A stretch of DNA of 64,000 bases from the NCBI GenBank assembly GCA_934643825.1, contig CAKUCW010000010.1, positions 1-64,000 of the forward strand, written 5' to 3'. Made by a program: the position numbers and the translations under genes. The DNA comes from an uncultured Clostridia bacterium. GTDB taxonomy: Bacteria; Bacillota; Clostridia; Christensenellales; Aristaeellaceae. Under the pieces are notes generated by a model. It was given only the letters and a program-made list of their open reading frames with translations. It did no database searches and was not told the origin of the DNA. Positions 8,683 to 17,131 of the stretch are shown here, one piece after another (positions within the stretch are counted from its first letter, which is position 1; each line of letters starts with the position of its first letter).

Positions 8683-10227
8683 ATGAAAACTCTGATCTTA
8701 GACTATATGGAAGCGACGGCGGCACGTCTGCCGGAAAAGACCGCCTTTGCGGACGAAAACTCGTCCGTCACGTTCAGCGCACTCGTTGCCCGTGCGAAAG
8801 CGGTCGCCAGTGCGCTGTGCGGCTATGTGCCGCCCAGAAGCGTCATCGGCTTTTACATGGACAAGGGCGTCGATACCGCCATCGGCTTCATGGGCGCGGT
8901 CTATGCGGGCTGTGCCTATTCGCTGCTCAACCTGCGCCATCCCGCCGCACGCATCCGTGCGATGCTGGAAACGCTGGATACGCCGATTGTCGTAACGGAC
9001 AGGGCGCATCTTTCCCAGCTGGAGGCGCTTGAAGCACCCGCACGCATTCTGCTCATCGAAGATTTGCAGACAACTGCCCCTGATGAAGCCGCGCTTTCGC
9101 GGATTCGCGCAGGCATGATCGACGCCGACCCGCTGTATGTCAACTTTACCAGCGGATCGACCGGCACGCCCAAGGGCGTCGTCGTCTGCCATCGCAACGT
9201 CTGCGACTTCATCCCCTGCTTTACGGAAACCTTCTCCATCGGCGAGGCGGACGTGCTTGCCAACCAGGCGCCTTTCGACTTTGACGTTTCGGTCAAGGAT
9301 ATTTACAGCGGACTGTTCACCGGCGCGACGGTTGAAATCGTTCCGACGGCGTATTTCACCAACCCGACCAAGCTGATGGATTTCCTCTGCGACAGGCAGA
9401 CGACCGTCATGGTTTGGGCAGTCAGTGCGCTGTGCTTCCTGACGACGATGAACGCGCTCGCCTACAAGACGCCCGACAAGCTCCGCGCCATCCTCTTTTC
9501 GGGCGAAGTGATGCCCATCAAGCATCTGCATAAGCTGCAAAAGTATCTGCCGAACGTGCAGTATGTCAACCTTTACGGCCCGACGGAAATCACCTGCAAC
9601 TGCACCTATTACGTCGTGGATCGGGATTTCGCGGAAAACGAAAGCCTGCCCATCGGCGTACCGTTTGCCAATGAGCGCATCCTGCTGCTCAAGCCGGACG
9701 GCGGCGAGGAAGCCGCGCCCGGTGAAATCGGCGAGCTTTGCGTCAGCGGAACTTCCGTCGCGCTGGGCTATTACAAAGACCCCGAGCGCACCGCCGCCAG
9801 CTTTACCCAAAACCCGCTCAACCATGCTTACATCGAGCCGATTTATCGCACGGGCGACCTTGTGAAGCTCAATGAGCGCGGCGAAATGGTGTATGTTTCC
9901 CGAAAGGATTTCCAGATCAAGCACATGGGTCACCGCATCGAGCTGAGCGAAATCGAGGTGCAGATGACGGCGGTTCCCGGCGTTGACCGTACGCTCTGCG
10001 CCTATCTGGAGGACAAGGGCAAGATTCTCGCCTTCTATACCGGTTCGGCAGAGAAGAACGACATCGTTGCCGCGCTCCGCGAGCTTCTGCCCGCCTATAT
10101 GATTCCGAACCTGTTCATGCAGGTGGACGCCATGCCGCTGAACAAAAACGGCAAAATCGACCGCGCCGCACTGCTTGCGCAGTACGCCGCCGCGAGAGCC
10201 GCCAAAAAGGAGAGCCGCCATGGATAA
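8683..10227 (+). CDS. DltA-like amino-acid adenylating enzyme (AMP-binding)
   Basis: Stand-alone ANL-superfamily adenylation domain of 514 residues. It should activate an amino acid with ATP and load it on the phosphopantetheine of the carrier protein encoded at 11619. Visible core motifs: FTSGSTGTPKG (155-165), FDFDVSVKD (198-206, with the aspartate that normally binds the substrate amino group), NLYGPTE (296-302), YRTGD (388-392), FQIKHMGHRIELSE (410-423) and NKNGK (487-491, with the catalytic lysine). Overall it most resembles D-alanine-[Dlt carrier] ligase, but the neighbouring decarboxylase argues against taking D-alanine as given. It overlaps the decarboxylase start by eight bases, implying translational coupling. 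It has its own promoter upstream. Confidence 0.88.
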   Translation: MKTLILDYMEATAARLPEKTAFADENSSVTFSALVARAKAVASALCGYVPPRSVIGFYMDKGVDTAIGFMGAVYAGCAYSLLNLRHPAARIRAMLETLDTPIVVTDRAHLSQLEALEAPARILLIEDLQTTAPDEAALSRIRAGMIDADPLYVNFTSGSTGTPKGVVVCHRNVCDFIPCFTETFSIGEADVLANQAPFDFDVSVKDIYSGLFTGATVEIVPTAYFTNPTKLMDFLCDRQTTVMVWAVSALCFLTTMNALAYKTPDKLRAILFSGEVMPIKHLHKLQKYLPNVQYVNLYGPTEITCNCTYYVVDRDFAENESLPIGVPFANERILLLKPDGGEEAAPGEIGELCVSGTSVALGYYKDPERTAASFTQNPLNHAYIEPIYRTGDLVKLNERGEMVYVSRKDFQIKHMGHRIELSEIEVQMTAVPGVDRTLCAYLEDKGKILAFYTGSAEKNDIVAALRELLPAYMIPNLFMQVDAMPLNKNGKIDRAALLAQYAAARAAKKESRHG

Positions 10228-11395
10228 TCAACAGCTTGCCGCCATTGCCGAGCGTTTCGGCACGCCGTGCTTCGTCTTTGACGAAACCGCGCTGGAAAAG
10301 CGCATGCGTGCCGTGCGGGAGATGCTCGCGCCGAGCGTCGCGCTCTGCTATTCGATTAAGGCGAACCCGTTTCTCATCCCCGCCATGCGCAGCCTCGTCG
10401 GCACGCTTGAGGTTTGCAGCCCCGGCGAACTGGAAATCTGCATGAAGCAGGGCGTCGCGCCCGACACCATCCTCTTTTCCGGCGTAAACAAGACGCGTGA
10501 GGATATCGAGCGGGCGATGGACTGCGGCGTGACGCGGTTCACCTGCGAATCCCCCCTGCATATCCGCCTCATCGACGAGGCGGCGCAGAAGCGCGGCAGA
10601 ATCTACCCCGTTCTTCTTCGGCTGACAGCCGGTTCTCAGTTTGGCATGGACGAGCGCGACTTTTTTGCCGCACTGGATCATCGGGCGGACACGCCGGGCA
10701 TCCGCATCGAAGGCATCCACTACTTCTCCGGCACTCAGCGCAAAAAGCTCGATGGTCAGCGCAAGGAGTTGACGATGCTCGCCGAGCTGGTATCGCGGCT
10801 GAAAGCGGAATACGGCTTTGAAACCGTCCGCGTCGAATACGGCCCCGGGCTGTACTTCCCCTATTTCAACCACGAGGATCACAGCGACACCCTCGCGCCC
10901 CTGCGTGAGCTTGCGCCGGATCTGGAATCGCTGGCATCGGTCTGCGAGCTGACCATCGAGATGGGACGCTTCTTCGCCTCCGAATGCGGAACCTACCTGA
11001 CGCGTGTCGTCGATACGAAAACGAACTGCGGCACATCCTACGCCATCGTGGACGGCGGCATCCACCACGTCAACTATCTGGGCGGCAACATGGGCATGCG
11101 CGTGCCCATCATCGCGCATATTCCCGAGCGGGAAGGCGCAGAGCCTGCGCCGTGGGCGCTATGCGGCAGCCTTTGCACGACGGCGGATGTGCTGGTTCGC
11201 AAAGCGGAATTCGCCGGACTTGAGCTGGGCGACCTGCTGGCGTTTCAGAACATCGGCGCATACTCCGTGACGGAAGGCCCCGCGCTGTTTCTGAGCCGCG
11301 CCATGCCGCGCATCGTTCTGCACGGCGCGGAAGGCGACCGACTCGCACGCGATACCGTCCAGAGCTGGGCGCTGAACTGCGAAGGGGAACATTGA
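10220..11395 (+). CDS. BtrK-like fold-type III PLP decarboxylase
   Basis: Alanine-racemase-fold decarboxylase of 391 residues, related to diaminopimelate and ornithine decarboxylases. PLP lysine is Lys47 (YSIKANP). His167 (GIHYFSGTQ), the GPG loop (209-211), EMGR (247-250), the Cys319-x-x-x-Asp323 pair (GSLCTTAD) and Tyr348 complete the active site. The family includes BtrK, which decarboxylates glutamate while it is bound to a carrier protein in butirosin synthesis. Its place between an adenylating enzyme and a carrier protein, with the start inside the preceding gene (GGAG then ATG 10220), suggests the same type of carrier-bound substrate. Diaminopimelate decarboxylase for lysine synthesis is less likely given the context. 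The EPGR motif is changed to EMGR. Confidence 0.83.
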   Translation: MDNQQLAAIAERFGTPCFVFDETALEKRMRAVREMLAPSVALCYSIKANPFLIPAMRSLVGTLEVCSPGELEICMKQGVAPDTILFSGVNKTREDIERAMDCGVTRFTCESPLHIRLIDEAAQKRGRIYPVLLRLTAGSQFGMDERDFFAALDHRADTPGIRIEGIHYFSGTQRKKLDGQRKELTMLAELVSRLKAEYGFETVRVEYGPGLYFPYFNHEDHSDTLAPLRELAPDLESLASVCELTIEMGRFFASECGTYLTRVVDTKTNCGTSYAIVDGGIHHVNYLGGNMGMRVPIIAHIPEREGAEPAPWALCGSLCTTADVLVRKAEFAGLELGDLLAFQNIGAYSVTEGPALFLSRAMPRIVLHGAEGDRLARDTVQSWALNCEGEH

Positions 11396-11568
11396 AAGCT
11401 GTTGAGGGCGCTGCCTTCAAACTCCCGCCTTTGTTCCCTGCACCCTGACTGTGCTGTCGCTTTGCGATAGCTGACCAAGCACAGATTCCGCTCAGATTTT
11501 GTGATCTGTCGCGAAGCGGTAAATCCAAGAACCTCAGGTTCCTGGTGGGGCTTGGGGCAACGCTCCAA
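11396..11568 (+). repeat. Intra-operon structured repeat, copy A
   Basis: About 170 bases rich in short hairpins: TTGAGGGC/GCCTTCAA (11402-11421), a GCT-TCGC/GCGA-AGC hairpin near 11453-11472, GAACC-TCA-GGTTC (11529-11541) and TTGGGGC-AAC-GCTCCAA (11552-11568). The last two hairpins recur in the same order upstream of pxpA, rbgA and the amino-acid permease. It lies between the decarboxylase and the carrier-protein gene, 50 bases before the latter. Confidence 0.75.
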
Positions 11569-11618
11569 ACGTCACCTTGTGCCTAAATATAAGCCTAAAT
11601 ATAAAAGGAGAAATCACC

Positions 11619-11849
11619 ATGAAAGACACCATTCTGGATATCCTCTCTGAAATCGTTGAGGATGTAGACTTTGACACCTGCACGACCCTGATCGACGACG
11701 GTATCCTCTCCTCGCTGGATATCATCCAGCTCATCGGCGCCCTGAACGACGAGTTCGACCTGTCCATCCCCGCGACCGAGATCGTTCCGGAGAACTTCAA
11801 CAGCGTGGACGCGATGGTTGCGATGGTCTCGCGCCTTTCCGAGGAGTAA
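11619..11849 (+). CDS. Acyl (aminoacyl) carrier protein, DltC-like
   Basis: Small acidic four-helix carrier protein of 76 residues. The phosphopantetheine attachment site is Ser32 in DDGILSSLDIIQLI, matching the DSL-type consensus. It should carry the residue loaded by the DltA-like enzyme and be the substrate for the decarboxylase and then the MBOAT protein. The ATG at 11619 follows AAAAGGAG (11603-11610) at a normal distance; an earlier in-frame ATG at 11577 lacks a site. The size equals DltC (about 78 residues). A separate phosphopantetheinyl transferase is not present in the window, so a genomic one is assumed. Confidence 0.9.
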   Translation: MKDTILDILSEIVEDVDFDTCTTLIDDGILSSLDIIQLIGALNDEFDLSIPATEIVPENFNSVDAMVAMVSRLSEE

Positions 11850-11861
11850 GAGGGCGAACAT

Positions 11862-13169
11862 ATGCAGCAGGAAGTAGCACAGTTTCTCGATTTTGTCGCC
11901 CATTCCCCGACGGTGTTTCAGGCAACCGAGCAGGCTTGCCGAATGCTTGAGGAAGCGGGCTTCTCCCGCCTTGCCGAGCATGAAGCATGGAACATCGTTC
12001 CCGGCGGACGCTACTATGTCACGCGCAACCGTTCGGCGCTCATCGCCTTCTCCGTTCCGGAAAAGGGCGCGGCGCACTGCCAAATCGTCGCCAGCCACGG
12101 CGATTCCCCGACCTTCAAGCTCAAGCCGAAGGCGGAGAGCGAATCCGCGGGCGCTTATGTCCGCCTGAATGTCGAGCGTTACGGCGGCATGATCCTGACC
12201 ACATGGCTTGACAAGCCGCTCTCCATTGCGGGGCGTGCGCTCGTCCGCGAAAACGGAAAGCTCGTGACCAAGCTCATCGACCTTAACCGCGACGCGCTGC
12301 TCATCCCCAACATGCCGATTCACTTCAACCGCGATATCAACAACGGCTATGCGTATAACCCGCAGGTCGATATGCTCCCCGTTTTCGGCGACTTGAGCGC
12401 CAAGGGTGCGCTTGCGTCGGAAGTCGCGGCGAAAGCCGGCGTTCAGGAAGAGGATGTCGTCGCCTGCGACCTGTTCCTCTATAACCGCACGCCCGCAAGC
12501 GTCTGGGGTGCGCATGAGGAATTCTTCTCCTGCCCGCGCATCGACGATTTGGAGTGTGCCTACACTTCTCTGGCGGCGTTCATCGCCGCGCCTGCCCAAG
12601 CGCACATCAACGTCTGCGCCATCTTCGATAACGAAGAAGTCGGCAGCCTGTCCAAGCAGGGCGCGGATTCCACGCTGCTTGAGGACGTGCTGACGCGTGC
12701 GCTGTCCGCGCTGGGCATGTCGGATGGCGAGATCCGTGCCGCCATGAGCGCCAGCTTCATGGTTTCCGCCGACAACGCGCACGCCGTCCATCCCAATCAT
12801 CCCGAAAAATATGACGACCAGAACCGCACGTTCATGAACGGCGGAGTGGTCATCAAGCATAACGCCAACCAGAAATACACGACCGACGCGGTTTCCGATG
12901 CCATTTTCGCGGAAATCTGCGCGAAGGCGGGCGTTCCCGTTCAGCATTTCGCCAACCGTTCGGATATTTTGGGCGGCTCGACGCTGGGCAACCTCTCCAA
13001 CGCGCATCTGTCCATGAATACCGTGGATATCGGTCTGGCTCAGCTCGCCATGCACTCCAGCTATGAAACCGCGGGCTGCGCGGATGTTTCGTATATGATT
13101 CGTGCGCTGAACGAATTCTATCAGACGAATATCGTAACCGAAGCGGACGGCGCTTATCAGCTGGTTTGA
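11862..13169 (+). CDS. apeB: M18 family aminopeptidase
   Basis: Cytosolic zinc aminopeptidase of 435 residues, preferring acidic N-terminal residues in characterised relatives. Hallmarks: VASHGDSPTFKLKP (His79 region), FDNEEVGSLSKQGADS, SADNAHAVHPNHPEKYD and NRSDILGGSTLGNL, in the usual order for M18 enzymes. It starts 12 bases after the carrier-protein stop and is probably read through from the dlt-like operon, though no functional link is evident. Length is typical. A perfect hairpin terminator follows at 13336. Confidence 0.93.
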   Translation: MQQEVAQFLDFVAHSPTVFQATEQACRMLEEAGFSRLAEHEAWNIVPGGRYYVTRNRSALIAFSVPEKGAAHCQIVASHGDSPTFKLKPKAESESAGAYVRLNVERYGGMILTTWLDKPLSIAGRALVRENGKLVTKLIDLNRDALLIPNMPIHFNRDINNGYAYNPQVDMLPVFGDLSAKGALASEVAAKAGVQEEDVVACDLFLYNRTPASVWGAHEEFFSCPRIDDLECAYTSLAAFIAAPAQAHINVCAIFDNEEVGSLSKQGADSTLLEDVLTRALSALGMSDGEIRAAMSASFMVSADNAHAVHPNHPEKYDDQNRTFMNGGVVIKHNANQKYTTDAVSDAIFAEICAKAGVPVQHFANRSDILGGSTLGNLSNAHLSMNTVDIGLAQLAMHSSYETAGCADVSYMIRALNEFYQTNIVTEADGAYQLV

Positions 13170-13303
13170 TTCTCCGCCTGTTCGTGCTTTCTGCGCTCCT
13201 CGTTCTCCTGCCATCTGTCCGCTCGGGCGGATACCCGGCAGAGCGCCAGGGTCACCAGCAGAATCAGCGCGACGCCCAGCGTGATGATGAATCCAACGAT
13301 CAT
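13157..13303 (-). CDS. Small single-pass membrane protein (48 residues)
   Basis: Minus-strand frame of 48 residues beginning MIVGFIITLGVALILLV: one hydrophobic helix (~2-22), then a charged tail rich in Arg, Glu and Lys that ends in NQTS. AGGGGGTGA lies six bases upstream of the ATG (13303-13301), a convincing ribosome site. It overlaps the last 13 bases of the M18 gene in antisense. Little space for a promoter exists between it and the hairpin at 13336-13377, although a GATAAT-like hexamer is present. No family recognised. Composition and layout look like a genuine small membrane protein, but expression is unproven. Confidence 0.5.
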   Translation of the reverse strand: MIVGFIITLGVALILLVTLALCRVSARADRWQENEERRKHEQAENQTS

Positions 13304-13335
13304 TTTTTCACCCCCTCGTATTATCTTATCCGAAA

Positions 13336-13377
13336 AACCGCCTTCCGTTGCATACCAATCAGCGGAAGGCGGTTTTT
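13336..13377 (+). terminator. Strong terminator after apeB
   Basis: AACCGCCTTCCG (13336-13347) pairs perfectly with CGGAAGGCGGTT (13363-13374), followed by TTTA on the plus strand. The minus strand also has an A/T flank, so it may work in both directions. Confidence 0.85.
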
Positions 13378-13489
13378 ACACATGGGGAATGGCAGAGCAA
13401 TCGTCCGCGTGAGCACCCCCCTCGTTTTGCGTTTTCTCAATTTTGATGGAGAGCTTTCTTTATTATTCAAAATAACAGCGTATACCCGC

Positions 13490-13518
13490 TTGATTTTTCC
13501 TTTTCATGAATGTATAAT
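13490..13518 (+). promoter_or_regulatory. Promoter of the 5-oxoproline operon
   Basis: TTGATT (13490-13495), 17-base spacer, TATAAT (13513-13518), 59 bases before the first start codon. Confidence 0.8.
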
Positions 13519-13577
13519 GATGCCGTTATTGCATCTATTATCATTCTGCCTGCTTAAATCGAAAGGACGGCATCGCT

Positions 13578-14642
13578 ATGAACCGTGACGAACTTGAACG
13601 ACGCAACGTCGGTGAAAACCTCGATTCCCTGATGAACCTCGATCCTCGGGGCTATGGCGTCTGCCGCATTCTTTACGCAGGCAGCCGCATGGCAACCGGC
13701 GAACCGCTGACCATGCACGCCGCGCAGCGGCTCACAGATACGGTCAAGCCCGGCGATTTGGTCTATATTCTGACCGGATTCGTTCTTCTTCCGCACAAAG
13801 TGCCGGAGATGGACGGCATGGTTTCCTCCATGCTGTTCGCCCGTGCGCTCGTGCTTGCCTTTGACGCCAAGCCCATTATCATCTGCCCGGAGGACAGCCT
13901 TCAGGCGATTCACAACTGCGCATGCATCGTCGGTCTGCACATCTACGACGAGATCGACACGGTGCGTGAAATGCCGATGAGCATGGGCGTCATCTCCTTC
14001 CCGAAGGATCCGGCGCAGGCGCCTGCCGCCATCGATGCGCTGCTTGCCCACGGCGTGCCCGCCGCGGCGGTTTCCATTGAAGCGCCCGGCGCAAACGCGG
14101 TCGGGGTTTATCACAACGCGGGCGGCAAGGACGTTTCCGCGCTGGAAGCCAAAACCGACCTGCTCTGGGCAAAGCTTCGCGAGCTGTCCGTTCCGACGGT
14201 TTCCATCGGCGATTTGGGCAATGAAATCGGCATGGGCAAGATTGCCGATCACATCCGCGCTTATATCCCCTTTACCGACAAGGGCGAATGCTCCTGCGGC
14301 TGCAAGGGCGGCATTTTGGCGGCAAGCACGACGGACTGCATCATCACCGCAACCTGTTCGGATTGGGGCTGCTATGGCTTGATGGCTGCCCTTGCGTATT
14401 TGAAGCGCGATATCGACATTCTCCAGACCGAAGAGATGGAAGCCGAGCTGATGCACACTGCCGCCCGCAGCGGACTGATCGACATGACGGGCTCGCTTCT
14501 GCCGGGCATCGACGGGTTTGACACGAAGCTGAATGTTTCCATTCTCACCCTGATGCGCCAATGCACGAACTATGCCCTGCGCTATTCGCACAACTCCGAG
14601 CGCTGGTTTGCGCCGGTTCTCCAAAAGAAGTTCTTTGGCTAA
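13578..14642 (+). CDS. D-glutamate cyclase-like C-terminal domain protein (DUF4392)
   Basis: Cytosolic protein of 354 residues matching the GLUCM-like/DUF4392 family, which forms the C-terminal part of animal D-glutamate cyclase (DGLUCY). Visible features are an N-terminal NLDPRGYGVCRILYAGSRMATGEPL stretch, a TGFVLLPHKVPEMDGMVSSMLFARAL segment typical of the family, a cysteine cluster KGECSCGCKGG (~residues 236-246) and TATCSDWGCYG. It opens a five-gene run whose other members convert 5-oxoproline to glutamate, which fits a role in making or handling 5-oxoproline. The companion DUF1445 gene lies three genes downstream. The start is ATG 13578 after GAAAGGACGG. Whether this domain alone is catalytic is unknown. 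Confidence 0.8.
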   Translation: MNRDELERRNVGENLDSLMNLDPRGYGVCRILYAGSRMATGEPLTMHAAQRLTDTVKPGDLVYILTGFVLLPHKVPEMDGMVSSMLFARALVLAFDAKPIIICPEDSLQAIHNCACIVGLHIYDEIDTVREMPMSMGVISFPKDPAQAPAAIDALLAHGVPAAAVSIEAPGANAVGVYHNAGGKDVSALEAKTDLLWAKLRELSVPTVSIGDLGNEIGMGKIADHIRAYIPFTDKGECSCGCKGGILAASTTDCIITATCSDWGCYGLMAALAYLKRDIDILQTEEMEAELMHTAARSGLIDMTGSLLPGIDGFDTKLNVSILTLMRQCTNYALRYSHNSERWFAPVLQKKFFG

Positions 14643-14654
14643 AGGAGGGACGTT

Positions 14655-15350
14655 ATGATGGAGCTGCATCCCGTCGGCGTCAGCGGCGTTCTCGCCGTAT
14701 TGGGCGATGCCATCAGCGAGGAAACCGGCGCACGCGTCGCCGCGCTTTCCGCAGCCGTGCGTGATGCGCACATAGCAGGCATCACGGAAATGATTCCCGC
14801 TTACGCTTCGCTTCTCATCAAATACGATCCGTTTCTGACCGATTACGCTGCGATTGCGCTCCGCGTGCGCGGGCTTGAGCAGCATATTTCTTCCGCCGCC
14901 GCGCAGGAAGGGCGCATCGTCGATATTCCTGTGTGTTACGGTGGCAAATACGGCGAAGACCTGCACTTTGTCGCCCACCACGCGGGGCTGAGCGAAAAGG
15001 ACGTCATCGCGCTGCACGCCGGCAGAACCTACCGCATTTACATGCTCGGCTTTCTGCCCGGATTCCCGTATCTGGGCGGGCTGGATCCGCGCCTGTTCAC
15101 CCCACGGCTGGATACGCCGCGCACAAGCATCCCCGCCGGTTCCGTCGGCATCGGCGGACAGCAGACCGGCATCTATCCGATGGAATCCCCCGGCGGCTGG
15201 CAGCTGATCGGGCGCACGCCGCTGACGCTCTTCTCTCCGTCTCAGCCCCTGCCGTATGCGGCGGGCGACCGCATCCGATTCGTGCCCATCGATGAGGGCG
15301 AATTTGAGGCAATCCGCCGGAAAGAGGAGGCGCGTGTGCATGGCGCTTAA
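14655..15350 (+). CDS. pxpB: 5-oxoprolinase subunit B
   Basis: PxpB (KipI family), 231 residues. With PxpA and PxpC it forms the ATP-dependent enzyme that opens 5-oxoproline to glutamate in the cytosol. Family motifs: IPVCYGGKYGEDL, YMLGFLPGFPYLGGLD, PRTSIPAGSVGIGG, and SPGGWQLIGRTP near the C-terminus. AAAGGAGGG follows the preceding stop codon directly; ATG 14655 or 14658 could serve. The 3-prime end overlaps pxpC by 11 bases, so the two are translationally coupled, as usual for the pair. In Bacillus, KipI also inhibits the sporulation kinase KinA; nothing here supports that role. Confidence 0.92.
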   Translation: MMELHPVGVSGVLAVLGDAISEETGARVAALSAAVRDAHIAGITEMIPAYASLLIKYDPFLTDYAAIALRVRGLEQHISSAAAQEGRIVDIPVCYGGKYGEDLHFVAHHAGLSEKDVIALHAGRTYRIYMLGFLPGFPYLGGLDPRLFTPRLDTPRTSIPAGSVGIGGQQTGIYPMESPGGWQLIGRTPLTLFSPSQPLPYAAGDRIRFVPIDEGEFEAIRRKEEARVHGA

Positions 15351-16341
15351 AATCGTTTTCCCCGGGCCGCTGACCACCGTTCAGGATTTCGGTCGTCTGG
15401 GGCATCAGGCAGAGGGCTTCCCCGAGTGTGGCGCATGCGACAAGTATTCCCTTGCGCTTGCCAATCTGCTGGCGGGCAACGGAAGCGCCCCGCACATGGC
15501 AGGGCTTGAATATACGCTCATCGGTCCGACCGTTCAGGCGGACGATTATACGCTCGTTGCGCTGGCAGGCGGCGTTTCCCGCCCCAAGGTCAACGGCAAA
15601 GATGTGCCGATGTTTGCCCCCGTTCTGCTTGCGCCGGGCGATACGCTGGAAGTCGGCGCACTGGAAAGCGGTCTGCGCGGCTATCTGACGCTGTTTGGCG
15701 GGCTGGATCTCCACCCTGTTCTGGGAAGCCGTTCGACCGATTTAAAATGCCACATCGGCGGCATGGAAGGGCGTGCGCTTCGCGCAGGCGATGTTTTACC
15801 CCTTCTGTCCGCCTTCCGTCTGCCGCAGGAGCAATACGCGCTCATGCAAAAGCGTTTCAAACCGCTTGAACCTTGGGCGCTTTCCACGCTCACGCCGCAC
15901 GGTTACATCGGCCCTGCCGTTTTGCCGCTGCTGCGCATCGTTCCCGGTCCGCAGGACGGCATGTTCACCGAGCAGGCGCTGCACGAATTCAGCCATTCGC
16001 TCTATACCGTCACGCCGGATTCCAACCGCATGGCAGCCAAGCTGAGCGGCACGGCAATGACAGCCAAAAACGGCGTCGATATCCTTTCGGACGGCATCGT
16101 CGAAGGCTCTGTACAGATTTCGGCAAACGGCCAGCCCATCGTTATGCTTGCCGACCATCAGTCCACCGGCGGCTATGCCAAAATCGGCACAGTGATCGGC
16201 TGTGACATCCCCGCGATAGCGCAGGTTCGCCCCGGGCAAAGCGTCGGCTTCCGGTTTGTGACGGTAGAAGAGGGCATTGCCGCCTGCAAGCGTGAAAAAG
16301 AAAAATGGGATCAGTTCAAGGAGCAGTTTTATGGAGAATAA
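15340..16341 (+). CDS. pxpC: 5-oxoprolinase subunit C
   Basis: PxpC (KipA/biotin-dependent carboxylase-like), 333 residues. It partners with PxpB in the ATP-dependent hydrolysis of 5-oxoproline. Motifs: PGPLTTVQDFGRLGHQAEGFPECGACDKYSLALANLL split over residues ~9-45, GLEYTLIGPT, LFGGLDLHPVLGSRSTD, and the C-terminal ILSDGIVEGSVQI and MLADHQSTGGYAKIGTVI. ATG 15340 lies nine bases after AAAGAGGAGG within the end of pxpB. It overlaps the following DUF1445 gene by 11 bases, so pxpB, pxpC and that gene form a tightly packed unit. Confidence 0.92.
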   Translation: MALKIVFPGPLTTVQDFGRLGHQAEGFPECGACDKYSLALANLLAGNGSAPHMAGLEYTLIGPTVQADDYTLVALAGGVSRPKVNGKDVPMFAPVLLAPGDTLEVGALESGLRGYLTLFGGLDLHPVLGSRSTDLKCHIGGMEGRALRAGDVLPLLSAFRLPQEQYALMQKRFKPLEPWALSTLTPHGYIGPAVLPLLRIVPGPQDGMFTEQALHEFSHSLYTVTPDSNRMAAKLSGTAMTAKNGVDILSDGIVEGSVQISANGQPIVMLADHQSTGGYAKIGTVIGCDIPAIAQVRPGQSVGFRFVTVEEGIAACKREKEKWDQFKEQFYGE

Positions 16342-17131
16342 TTTCGCTCAGATGTCCCCGGCGCAGGTGCGTGCGCTGATCCGCGAGGGCAAGATCACAC
16401 AGCCGACGACCGGCATGTGCGACGGCTATGCACAGGGCAATCTTGTCGTCCTGCCCAAAGAGCTGGCGTGGGATTTTCTGCTCTTCTGCCAGCGCAACCC
16501 CAAATCCTGTCCGCTGCTGGAAGTTGCGGACGCAGGCAGCCGGACATTTCCGGTATTCGGCGCGGGAAGCGACATCGCACGCGACATTCCGAAATACCGC
16601 GTCTATGAAAACGGCGTGATGACCGGCGAATATACCGATGTTTCCAAGTTCTTTGACGAGCCCGGGCGTGAGCTGGTCAGCTTTCTGATCGGGTGCAGCT
16701 TTTCGTTTGAAAGTGCGCTTCTGGAGGCGGGCGTGCCCGTGCGCCAAATCGAAGAGGGCGTCAATGTGCCGATGTACAACACGAACATCCCCTGCGCAAG
16801 CGCGGGCGTGTTTTCCGGCAACATGGTCGTGAGCATGCGCCCCATTCCGCACGAGCTTGTGCCGGCCGCGGTCGCGATTACGGCGCAGATGCCGCGTGTT
16901 CATGGCATGCCGATTCAGATCGGCTATCCGGAGCATATCGGCATTCACGATCTTGCGCATCCGGACTACGGCGACGCGGTGACGATCCGCGAGAACGAAG
17001 TTCCCGTATTCTGGCCCTGCGGCGTGACTCCGCAGGCGGTCGTCATGCACTCCAAGCCGCCGTTTGTCATCACGCACGCGCCGGGACACATGTTCATCAC
17101 GGACGTAAAGAACGCCGTCTTAAAGCTATAA
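16331..17131 (+). CDS. ycsI: DUF1445 / D-glutamate cyclase-domain protein (YcsI, putative hydro-lyase)
   Basis: Protein of 266 residues of the YcsI/DUF1445 family. The same domain forms the N-terminal half of animal DGLUCY, which cyclises D-glutamate to 5-oxo-D-proline. Motifs: PTTGMCDGYAQGNLVVLP, FLLFCQRNPKSCPLLEV, FLIGCSFSFESALLEAGV, YNTNIPC, GNMVVSMRPIP and ITHAPGHMFITD. It starts inside the end of pxpC (ATG 16331, 11-base overlap). In Bacillus subtilis ycsI also sits beside the ycsF-kipI-kipA genes. With the DUF4392 gene at 13578 this operon holds both DGLUCY halves as separate proteins. Activity is inferred, not shown. Confidence 0.85.
   Translation: MENNFAQMSPAQVRALIREGKITQPTTGMCDGYAQGNLVVLPKELAWDFLLFCQRNPKSCPLLEVADAGSRTFPVFGAGSDIARDIPKYRVYENGVMTGEYTDVSKFFDEPGRELVSFLIGCSFSFESALLEAGVPVRQIEEGVNVPMYNTNIPCASAGVFSGNMVVSMRPIPHELVPAAVAITAQMPRVHGMPIQIGYPEHIGIHDLAHPDYGDAVTIRENEVPVFWPCGVTPQAVVMHSKPPFVITHAPGHMFITDVKNAVLKL

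Noticed and set aside
10220..11395. Diaminopimelate decarboxylase (lysA) for lysine synthesis
   Set aside because: It lies coupled between an adenylating enzyme and a carrier protein with no lysine genes nearby, and EPGR is altered; a carrier-bound substrate fits better, though not proven.
8683..11849. Fragment of a non-ribosomal peptide synthetase cluster
   Set aside because: There is no condensation or thioesterase domain, and MBOAT and SGNH partners upstream point to surface acylation.
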